This document shows, piece by piece, positions 46,682 to 53,452 of a stretch of DNA of 64,000 nucleotides (positions are counted from its first letter, which is position 1; every line of letters begins with the position of its first letter). Under the pieces are notes generated by a model. The model had not been told where the DNA came from. It did not search any database and saw only the letters and a program-made list of their open reading frames with translations. Location of the stretch: positions 1,922,001 to 1,986,000 of the forward strand of contig NZ_CP081864.1 in assembly GCF_019797845.1 (NCBI RefSeq). The letters are read 5' to 3'. Origin of the DNA: Symbiopectobacterium purcellii. GTDB lineage: Bacteria > Pseudomonadota > Gammaproteobacteria > Enterobacterales > Enterobacteriaceae. The position numbers and the translations under genes are program-made.

Positions 46682-47512
46682 TTATTTGATTTCGATAACG
46701 TTAAGGCGTTCAGGTTCGGCAACGGCATCGTCTTCGGGTTGCCAACCGACCGGCTGGAGCGGAAGCGTTTCACGATCAAACGCTAAATCCCCACCGTCAA
46801 TCACTTCACTGCCGTGCTGGATCCCCTTGAAATCGAAAAGGTGATGGTCGGCCAAGTGGGAAGGCACAACGTTTTGCATGGCCGTGAACATCGTCTCAAT
46901 ACGGCCGGGATGACGTTTATCCCAATCGCGCAGCATGTCTTTAATCACCTGACGTTGCAGATTAGGCTGCGATCCGCACAGGTTGCAGGGGATAATCGGA
47001 AACGCGCGCGCTTCGGCAAAACGTTCGATATCTTTTTCGCGACAGTAGGCCAGTGGGCGGATCACCACGTGTTTGCCGTCGTCACTCATCAGCTTCGGTG
47101 GCATTCCTTTTAACTTGCCGCCGTAAAACATGTTGAGAAACAGCGTTTGCAACATATCGTCGCGGTGGTGACCCAGCGCAATTTTGGTGGCTCCCAGCTC
47201 GGTAGCCGTGCGGTAGAGAATACCGCGACGCAGTCGCGAACAGAGGGAGCAGGTGGTTTTCCCCTCAGGGATTTTTTCTTTCACAATGCCGTAGGTGTTC
47301 TCTTCGACAATCTTGTATTCAACGCCCAGACTGTCCAGATACTGTGGCAAAACATGCTCAGGGAAACCCGGCTGTTTCTGATCGAGATTGACGGCCACCA
47401 GTGAAAAATTCACAGGGGCGCTCTGTTGCAGATTACGCAGTATTTCCAGCAGCGTGTAACTGTCTTTACCGCCGGAGAGACACACCATAATGCGGTCACC
47501 CTCTTCAATCAT
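46682..47512 (-). CDS. ttcA: TtcA, tRNA 2-thiocytidine synthetase, lacking its usual start
   Basis: TtcA makes 2-thiocytidine at tRNA position 32 using an iron-sulfur cluster. The open frame from ATG 47512 gives 276 residues with the PP-loop [26 protein letters not shown] and [13 protein letters not shown] (cluster cysteines). E. coli TtcA has 311. The missing 34 N-terminal residues are encoded upstream in the same frame ([18 protein letters not shown]) from an ATG at 47612-47614. The third codon there is TAA (47606-47608), where E. coli has a Glu codon. No other ATG, GTG or TTG lies between. The gene may be dead or translated poorly from 47512. Confidence 0.85.
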   Translation of the reverse strand: MIEEGDRIMVCLSGGKDSYTLLEILRNLQQSAPVNFSLVAVNLDQKQPGFPEHVLPQYLDSLGVEYKIVEENTYGIVKEKIPEGKTTCSLCSRLRRGILYRTATELGATKIALGHHRDDMLQTLFLNMFYGGKLKGMPPKLMSDDGKHVVIRPLAYCREKDIERFAEARAFPIIPCNLCGSQPNLQRQVIKDMLRDWDKRHPGRIETMFTAMQNVVPSHLADHHLFDFKGIQHGSEVIDGGDLAFDRETLPLQPVGWQPEDDAVAEPERLNVIEIK

Positions 47513-47662
47513 ATTGAAGTCAGCGATCGCTTCGCCAACGTTACGACGTAAACGCTTTTGCAGTTTGTTGAGGTTGTATTGCTGTTTTTGATTAGTTTGT
47601 TGATTTTATTGCATTTAATTTCTTTTCCATGCCCTTGAGGGGCACCACAGGGGCAAATTGAT

Positions 47663-47743
47663 TCACTGGGAAAGCCGTTTACTCGGCATTCCGACCCGAT
47701 CTGCATTCAGGTCTTCTATCCATTTGCGGTAGAGTTGATACAC
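47663..47743 (-). pseudogene. C-terminal scrap of a phage-type tyrosine integrase
   Basis: The minus frame reads VYQLYRKWIEDLNADRVGMP, then SKRLSQ and a stop. This resembles the end of lambda-like integrases just after the catalytic Tyr (vY..Y.kWi.e.NadRv.ml). It lies 50 bases upstream of the original ttcA start. In E. coli K-12 the Rac prophage is inserted at ttcA with its integrase next to the gene. A stop lies directly upstream in frame, so it is a remnant. The rest of 47744-47984 shows no gene. Confidence 0.4.
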
Positions 47744-47984
47744 CTATTGTGCATTTTCACGCCCCATCTGAGTAGTGTAAACGAGGGGGACTCTTGCACA
47801 ACGTAGCCTGCATGCATAAGTATGGCGCGTATGGTACGGATTACGGCGACGAATACCAGATCGTTTTACTGCTGAGGTCAATCATTGTGCAATCGATGAG
47901 AAGGCGTCACCGGGGTTTTACATGCAGTGATCCAAATGCTCCCCGTAAGCGCAGGTCGAATCGCCGAAAACACCCGATAAGCTC

Positions 47985-48023
47985 CCCTTACATCCCGACC
48001 CACCTTGAGCGCAGATGTAAGGG
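47985..48023 (-). terminator. Terminator-like hairpin after the unknown gene
   Basis: CCCTTACATC (47985-47994) and GATGTAAGGG (48014-48023) form a perfect 10-bp stem, 15 bases past the stop of the gene at 48038. Confidence 0.5.
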
Positions 48024-48037
48024 CATTTGCTAAAATA

Positions 48038-49048
48038 TTACTCTGTCTCGTAGTCGTTCAATTTTACCAAACAACTGGATTTGGTTTCATAGTTATAAAA
48101 TTTCTGTATGTAAGTGTCAGGGTTCTCCTCCAAGGGATAGGGGATACATAAACTATTTTTTTGGGTGCAGCTATCTAGTTGCGTATTTTTCACCCGTTGC
48201 TTAATCTTAAGTTTCCCAGTCTCTATGTTTCTTTTGGGTTGAACGACGCGTGCAACCGGCTTATTAATGTCTTCAGGTCTTTCACAGGGGGTTTCTATTG
48301 AGTAAAGGAAGCAATATCTCTGATAATTATCTGCGTTAATATGTCTAACATGGCAATCTTTATAATGCGTTGTTGAATTATCACACACTTTGGTTTGTTT
48401 AAAGAAATCGCCCTTGGGGTACTCTCTCTTTGATTGTATAGGTTTTATCGTGCTCATGGTTGCTGTTAACGGTTCTGCTTTCTTAAAGGGGTGAACGGTG
48501 TCGGGCGTAAATGGCAAAATTTCGGTTGTTGACGGTGTTTCAGGTGGTAGAGGCATTGAAAATGGGCTTACTGGTGAATAGTTATTGGGTGGACAACTAT
48601 TACCAGGTATCAGGCCGTTTTGTTGCCGTGCCCACAAAAAAGCGCCGCAACTTAAACTGGCGCCTGTTAGCAACCCTAATCCAAATGCTGTTTTCCACCC
48701 ATATGTGGGTGCACTGGGAAGCGAAAAATTACTGTATTGCTGGTTTTGTTGAATTAAGCTGTCCCTTTTTTGTATCAATGATTTTCCCTCCTCTATGAAT
48801 GCCAACTCCTTAGGTGCTGGTTTCTGTGTTGATGCTGATGATGTCGGAGAAAAAAATTCGCATACAGAACGAAGCAATGACCGCTGCGTATCGGATGAAC
48901 GCGAACAAGGTGTATTTATACTATGTTCGTCTGGAGTGTTAGAGACGTTGGATATTTGATTGAGTGTTTCATTTGGTCTGGTTTCTGGATTGTAATTTTG
49001 TATTGCTGTATTTCCGTGAAGGGGGCATGTGATAGCACTAGTCTGCAT
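48038..49048 (-). CDS. Unknown single-span membrane protein, possible effector
   Basis: I do not recognise this 336-residue protein. The first 70 residues are rich in Ser, Thr, Asn and Pro (MQTSAITCPLHGNTAIQNYN), with no cleavable signal. One hydrophobic helix lies at about residues 118-140 (GWKTAFGLGLLTGASLSCGA), followed by a Pro-rich segment (SPFSMPLPPETPSTTEILPF). The basic C-terminal half has about eight cysteines (CDNSTTHYKDC, CTQKNSLC). TGGAG lies 6 bases before ATG. It is AT-rich and sits in the island behind ttcA. The polar N-terminus is like that of type III effectors, but no hrp-box was found and no secretion genes are nearby. Confidence 0.65.
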   Translation of the reverse strand: MQTSAITCPLHGNTAIQNYNPETRPNETLNQISNVSNTPDEHSINTPCSRSSDTQRSLLRSVCEFFSPTSSASTQKPAPKELAFIEEGKSLIQKRDSLIQQNQQYSNFSLPSAPTYGWKTAFGLGLLTGASLSCGAFLWARQQNGLIPGNSCPPNNYSPVSPFSMPLPPETPSTTEILPFTPDTVHPFKKAEPLTATMSTIKPIQSKREYPKGDFFKQTKVCDNSTTHYKDCHVRHINADNYQRYCFLYSIETPCERPEDINKPVARVVQPKRNIETGKLKIKQRVKNTQLDSCTQKNSLCIPYPLEENPDTYIQKFYNYETKSSCLVKLNDYETE

Positions 49049-49794
49049 TGAAACTCCATTTTAAATATCGATTTTCAAGTTTAATACTAAGGGGTATATC
49101 GTCATGGTGAAATTTATGGTTTTAACGTGATAAGGCTATAATGGTGAATTAAGCCGAACATGTACAATTGTTAACTTAGTGTAAATAGCCCCAAGTTTGT
49201 TGCGAAAAACGACACTGTGTTTTATTTGGAGGATTTATGATATTTTTTATAGATTGCTATTTGCTAATGAGATTTTGGGTAATTTCATGATACTAATGAC
49301 TTTATTTATTGGGTGTGAGTAAAAAAATTCTAAAGCGAGCAATCAAAGATTTTTATCGTCAATCATATGCATTTAAATGGTCAAAGTGAGGGATTGTAAT
49401 TTATCTGATGTTCTATTTTTGAAATATTTTACCTCAATCATTGTCATGTAAATATGCATTCATTTAGCCATGTGCTTCAATCATCCTGGCGTTTTTTATG
49501 TGGCCATTATTAATGGCTAAGGAGGATGGTGCATTGAGTCATTTATCCAATCGATAATTAAAGTACATTAATTTAACGTCGAACACCCCAGTTTTTTGTC
49601 AGTGACAGATAAGAATATTATCGTTCCTCCTATCACCCGCAAAAATAAACAGAAAGTTGGGTATTGTCGTGATTTATAACGTTAGGGCAATTAGGGGCGG
49701 ACAGAGGCGGTTCGCTGATGGGGGAATGCAGAGGATGGGCAACGTGTAGCGTAAATGCGAAGACGCTGTCGATCGTAAGGCGGCGGTAAGGCAC
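49049..49794. other. 746-bp AT-rich gap without a convincing gene
   Basis: Base composition is well below that of neighbouring core genes. One tiny frame at 49237 (17 codons) has a good GGAGGATTT site but nothing else to support it. No repeat, tRNA or integrase was recognised. It is probably the rest of the island behind ttcA plus the promoter of the unknown gene. Confidence 0.5.
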
Positions 49795-49822
49795 AAAAAA
49801 AGCTGCCCGAGCAGCTTTTTTT
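49795..49822. terminator. Terminator of the azuC-like transcript
   Basis: AAAAAAAGCTGC-CCGA-GCAGCTTTTTTT, a symmetric strong intrinsic terminator 16 bases past the small-protein stop on the minus strand. Confidence 0.9.
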
Positions 49823-49837
49823 CGTATAAGCGGTTAC

Positions 49838-49921
49838 TTAGAAAAAGCCGCCTTTTGGGGCATTTTCGAATAATTTGATATAGGAATCGAGGATGTCTTT
49901 AAAGAAAGCGCGAATTTTCAT
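49838..49921 (-). CDS. azuC: AzuC-like 27-residue small protein (AzuCR-type RNA)
   Basis: ATG at 49919-49921 with CGGAGTC upstream opens a frame encoding MKIRAFFKDILDSYIKLFEN, then APKGGFF. E. coli AzuC (28 residues, from memory MKLRKILKSMFNNYCKTFKD...) aligns without gaps: about ten identities including M, K, R, K, Y, K, F, P, G and F, and a shared amphipathic pattern. AzuC is a membrane-associated small protein encoded by the dual-function RNA AzuCR, which affects GlpD and galactitol use and is repressed by CRP. Here a CRP site overlaps the promoter and a terminator ends a transcript of about 180 bases, close to the 164 bases of AzuCR. Confidence 0.65.
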   Translation of the reverse strand: MKIRAFFKDILDSYIKLFENAPKGGFF

Positions 49922-49980
49922 TGTTGACTCCGTATAGCGTTAATAAGTTGGCGGTATCTGTTCTTGCCTTGTTGTTGTCT

Positions 49981-50008
49981 ATAATATGACTTCCGTCACA
50001 CAATGCAA
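49981..50008 (-). promoter_or_regulatory. Promoter of the azuC-like gene with an overlapping CRP site
   Basis: On the minus strand TTGCAT (50008-50003), a 16-base spacer and TATTAT (49986-49981) form a promoter. TGTGACGGAAGTCATA (50000-49985) is a good CRP site covering the spacer and the -10, a position that implies repression. Confidence 0.65.
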
Positions 50009-50164
50009 GTTTTTTGTGATGCATGTCGCAAATTTATCACGTCGTCATTCCGCCCGTGGAGCAGAAAAATGATAGTGCCGATGGTGTGACGTACCGTGGC
50101 ATGCTGGCGGTATCAACGCGAAAACCATAATGTAATCAGAATAAAAAAGTAATGGAGCCAATGA

Positions 50165-50452
50165 ATGAAAGGGTATCAATGGCTATTGGTCGGTATCGGT
50201 GCAGTACTGGTAACCGCATGCAGCAGTGACAATCATCAGGTCGCGCAGAGCGAGGCCAATACAATAAGTCGGAATGAGACCGCATTATTGCTGAAAAGCA
50301 GCTCTCCGGCAGAAGTAAATTGCACGCTGGCGGGCGGCACGATGGCGCAGTCTCGGCAATTGAACGGCAGTAATATCGGCACCTGCCAGTTAGCCAACGG
50401 TAAGCGTTGCGATGAATCATCGTTACTGAACGGTATGTGTCCGGCGGGCTGA
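50165..50452 (+). CDS. ydbJ: YdbJ-like DUF333 lipoprotein
   Basis: A 95-residue lipoprotein with signal peptide MKGYQWLLVGIGAVLVTAC (lipobox VTAC) and one DUF333 domain: CTLAGGTMAQSRQLNGSNIG, then CQLANGKRCDESSLLNGMCP. The cysteines and the NGKRC motif are as in E. coli YdbJ (88 residues), which also lies by ldhA. Function is unknown. It is convergent with ldhA across 24 bases. Confidence 0.85.
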   Translation: MKGYQWLLVGIGAVLVTACSSDNHQVAQSEANTISRNETALLLKSSSPAEVNCTLAGGTMAQSRQLNGSNIGTCQLANGKRCDESSLLNGMCPAG

Positions 50453-50470
50453 GTTACTACCGCCCGCCGG
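50441..50470. terminator. Terminator between ydbJ and ldhA
   Basis: CCGGCGGGC and GCCCGCCGG form a perfect 9-bp stem that includes the ydbJ stop in its loop region. Confidence 0.7.
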
Positions 50471-50476
50471 TCAGGG

Positions 50477-51469
50477 TTACGCGTCCAACTGATTAGGACA
50501 GGGTTCACCGTGGGCAAGTTGCTTGATGTTGCTCAGGGTCGTGTGGGAAATGCTCAACAATGCCTCTTCGGTCAAAAAGGCCTGATGGCCGGTAAACAAC
50601 ACATTGTGGCAAGAAGATAAACGACGGAACACGTCGTCCTGAATCACGTCGTTGGATTTATCAACAAAGAACAGGTCGCGTTCGTTTTCATACACATCCA
50701 TACCGAGCGCGCCGATCTTTTGCTGTTTCAAAGCGTCAATGGCTGCCTGTGAATCAATCAACCCACCACGGCTGGTATTGACGATCATCACACCATCTTT
50801 CATTTGCGAAAAGGCATCGGCATTCAACAGATGGTGATTCTCTGGGGTCAGTGGGCAGTGCAGCGAAATGACGTCAGACTGCCCATACAGCGTGTGCAAA
50901 TCAACGTATTGCGCGCCCAATTCCAACGCCTGAGGATTCGGGTAGGGATCGAAGGCCAGCAGTTTCATGCCGAATCCTTTCAGGATACGCATGGTCGCAA
51001 TGCCGATTTTCCCGGTGCCGATGATCCCGGCGGTGCGCTGATGCATATTGAATCCAATCAGGCCTTCAAGAGAGAAATTGGCATCGCGGGTACGCTGGTA
51101 TGCACGATGAATGCGACGGTTAAGACTAAGCATCAGTCCAACGGCGTGCTCGGCAACGGCTTCTGGTGAATAGGCAGGCACACGCACCACATTGATACCT
51201 AGCGCTTTTGCCGCATCCAGATCCACATTATTAAACCCAGCGCAGCGCAGGGCGAGCGTTTTTACCCCTAACTGTGCCAGTTCGGTAAGCACCTCGCGGC
51301 CGCCGTCATCGTTGACAAAAATGCACACTGCCTGACTGCCCACCGCCGTTTTGGCCGTTTGCGCGCTTAACATAAAATCAAAAAATTCAAGCTCATAACC
51401 AAACTGCAGGTTCGCTTTTTCCAAAAATTTACGGTCGTACTGCTTAGTGCTGTAAATAGCGATTTTCAT
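50477..51469 (-). CDS. ldhA: Fermentative D-lactate dehydrogenase
   Basis: LdhA reduces pyruvate to D-lactate with NADH during fermentation. The 330-residue protein begins MKIAIYSTKQYDRKFLEK. It has LALRCAGFNNVDLDAAKALG, the NAD-binding GIIGTGKIGIATMRILKGFG, NTSRGGLIDSQAAIDALKQQ (Arg), GMDVYENERDLFF (Glu) and LFTGHQAFLTEEAL (catalytic His). Length is near E. coli LdhA (329). The ORF starts at a GTG one codon earlier; ATG at 51469 fits the family. Confidence 0.96.
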   Translation of the reverse strand: MKIAIYSTKQYDRKFLEKANLQFGYELEFFDFMLSAQTAKTAVGSQAVCIFVNDDGGREVLTELAQLGVKTLALRCAGFNNVDLDAAKALGINVVRVPAYSPEAVAEHAVGLMLSLNRRIHRAYQRTRDANFSLEGLIGFNMHQRTAGIIGTGKIGIATMRILKGFGMKLLAFDPYPNPQALELGAQYVDLHTLYGQSDVISLHCPLTPENHHLLNADAFSQMKDGVMIVNTSRGGLIDSQAAIDALKQQKIGALGMDVYENERDLFFVDKSNDVIQDDVFRRLSSCHNVLFTGHQAFLTEEALLSISHTTLSNIKQLAHGEPCPNQLDA

Positions 51470-51525
51470 CACGCGTCTCTCCGCAAGAATACTTCCGCTA
51501 CGTTAGCAAGAAAACCAGGGCGAGA

Positions 51526-51557
51526 CAAACCACCGACAGTTATCTCGCGGTGGTTTG
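51526..51557 (-). terminator. Inverted repeat after the chemoreceptor gene
   Basis: CAAACCACCG (51526-51535) and CGGTGGTTTG (51548-51557), a perfect 10-bp stem 31 bases past the chemoreceptor stop. No T run follows. Confidence 0.5.
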
Positions 51558-51588
51558 CTGAAAAAGAAAGCACATAAAAATCAGGTTA

Positions 51589-53145
51589 TTATCTGCGCAC
51601 AACGCTGAACACAGAAACAGCGTCTGCCATGGTAGAGATCTGCTTTTCCAGACAATCAATAGCGGAGCTGGAATGGGTGGCCAGCAGCGTGTTTTGGCGT
51701 GTTAGCTCGTCAATGTTATTAACTGCATCCGTAATCTGATTGAGTCCAATGGACTGTTCCTGCGTCGCCAGACTGATCTGACTCACCAACTGTGTCACTT
51801 GCTGCACTTGAGTAAGAATATTCCCCATCGAATCACTGGTATGGTGCACCAGTTTGTCGCTACGGCTGATGTTATCAATGGTGGTGTCAATAATGCTCGC
51901 AATGTCTTTGGCGGCGATCGCACTGCGCTGTGCCAGTGTGCGCACTTCGCCAGCGACCACGGCGAAACTTCTGCCCTGATCGCCGGCATGTGCGGCTTCG
52001 ACAGCTGCGTTCAATGCCAGAATATTGGTCTGGAAGGCAAGGTCATCGAGTACGCTAATAATATCGGTAATGCGCGCGCTGGACTGGGTGATCGCCGCCA
52101 TGGTCGCAGACACCTGACCCACTGCGACCTCGCCGTTGTTAACCGCTCGATTGACATCCTGTGTGAAATGAGACGCTTGCAAGGTTGCATCCGCATTGCT
52201 TTTAATGGTGGCGGTGAGTTGTTCTACGGATGCCGCCGTTTGTTGCAAATTATCTTCGGTGTCTTCACAGCACTGCGACAGCGTATGATTACCCTGTGCA
52301 ATATCACGGCAGGCAGCATTTAGCGCTTGCAGGTTGCTGTTGACGTCGTCAACGAAGGTTCGAAAGTTGAGGCCGGACTGGTTTACCGCACGCATCAGCA
52401 TGCCTATCTCATCAACGCGGTCCAGTTGTTCCATGGAGTCTGCCTGGCCGGCGGCGGCGCGCATCGCCTGCTGCAAAATATGCGCGAGGGGCGCGGCGAC
52501 CTGACGAACCAGTAATTCGCATCCCGCGACGGAACTGGTGGCAAGCAGCCCCAGCCATAAGGACGCTGAGGGAGTTGCGTGCAGGGCTGCACCGGCCAGC
52601 GATAGGGGCAACAGGCTGCACAGCAGAAAGCAGATACGGATACGCCAGCGTAAGGGTAAGGTTTTTGTCAGGTTTAACCACCCCCACAGGCCGCGATAGA
52701 CTAGCAGACCTTGAAAAAAGGTTTGGCGTGTCAGTTTACCGCGGTTGACCCGGTCATAGAGGGCTTCAGCCTGGGCAATTTCCTCTTGGGTGGCAGCAAT
52801 CCGTACAGACATATAGCCTGTAAGCCGATCGCCCTTTTTTAACGGTGTGGTACTCGACTTTACCCAGTAGAATTCGCCATTTTTTCGGCGGTTTTTGACG
52901 CTACCCGTCCAGATTTTGCCTTTCTTTAGGGTGTTCCACATATCCGCGAACGCGGATGGCGGCATATCTGGGTGTCGGATAATATTATGAGGCTCCCCCA
53001 TCAGTTCCTCGGCGTGGTAGCCGCTTACCTGGATAAAATCTTTATTGGCGTAGGTAATAAAGCTACCGGGGGTGGTCACAGACATAAGCCGTGTCTCAGC
53101 GTCCAATGGATAGCGCTGCGAGAGGATAGGAAGATTTTTGCGCAT
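51589..53145 (-). CDS. Aer-like PAS-domain methyl-accepting chemotaxis protein
   Basis: A 518-residue energy or oxygen taxis receptor. The N-terminal PAS domain has ETRLMSVTTPGSFITYANKD, GEPHNIIRHPDMPPSAFADM and KNRRKNGEFYWVKSSTTPL, matching the FAD-binding Aer type. A membrane hairpin (IRICFLLCSLLPLSLAGAAL) and a HAMP-like linker follow. The signalling tip is the canonical NILALNAAVEAAHAGDQGRS, FAVVAGEVRTLAQRSAIAAK. It lacks a periplasmic ligand domain. The start at 53145 has AAAGGA upstream; the ORF could extend 7 codons. The promoter lies in the 307-bp gap before ydbH, which holds nothing else recognisable. Confidence 0.88.
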   Translation of the reverse strand: MRKNLPILSQRYPLDAETRLMSVTTPGSFITYANKDFIQVSGYHAEELMGEPHNIIRHPDMPPSAFADMWNTLKKGKIWTGSVKNRRKNGEFYWVKSSTTPLKKGDRLTGYMSVRIAATQEEIAQAEALYDRVNRGKLTRQTFFQGLLVYRGLWGWLNLTKTLPLRWRIRICFLLCSLLPLSLAGAALHATPSASLWLGLLATSSVAGCELLVRQVAAPLAHILQQAMRAAAGQADSMEQLDRVDEIGMLMRAVNQSGLNFRTFVDDVNSNLQALNAACRDIAQGNHTLSQCCEDTEDNLQQTAASVEQLTATIKSNADATLQASHFTQDVNRAVNNGEVAVGQVSATMAAITQSSARITDIISVLDDLAFQTNILALNAAVEAAHAGDQGRSFAVVAGEVRTLAQRSAIAAKDIASIIDTTIDNISRSDKLVHHTSDSMGNILTQVQQVTQLVSQISLATQEQSIGLNQITDAVNNIDELTRQNTLLATHSSSAIDCLEKQISTMADAVSVFSVVRR

Positions 53146-53452
53146 GACGTAGTCCTTTAAATACAAATTCCGGGTACAGCGTGGTTAAAACAAGAAACGC
53201 ATAACGTAACCTGCATGCCGTAACCCGTGGCCGTGGCACTTCTAGGGTTATCAAGGTGCCTTAAGCCTGCGATGATTTTGGTGCTAAAGCATTGCAGCTT
53301 TTATGCGTAAGTAAACATTTTATCACTAATCTGTAAGTAATATGTGCGCTGAATGGTGCAAAGCATGACTGAATAGGTTAATGAATGTTAATAATAAAGA
53401 AGTGTGCACAGTTCTGCACAGGCGAAACAAACTGCTGCCGATCGGATGAGCA

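Noticed and set aside
47794..48033. 79-codon frame upstream of the unknown gene's terminator
   Set aside because: Arg/Pro/Ser-rich composition typical of chance frames; it overlaps a hairpin; no ribosome site.
49049..49250. Type III hrp-box upstream of the unknown protein
   Set aside because: No GGAACC-N16-CCAC pattern was found on the coding strand, so an HrpL-controlled effector is not supported.
49237..49290. 17-codon frame with a perfect GGAGG ribosome site
   Set aside because: Too short and unlike any known small protein; AT-rich DNA yields such frames by chance. Not listed as a gene.
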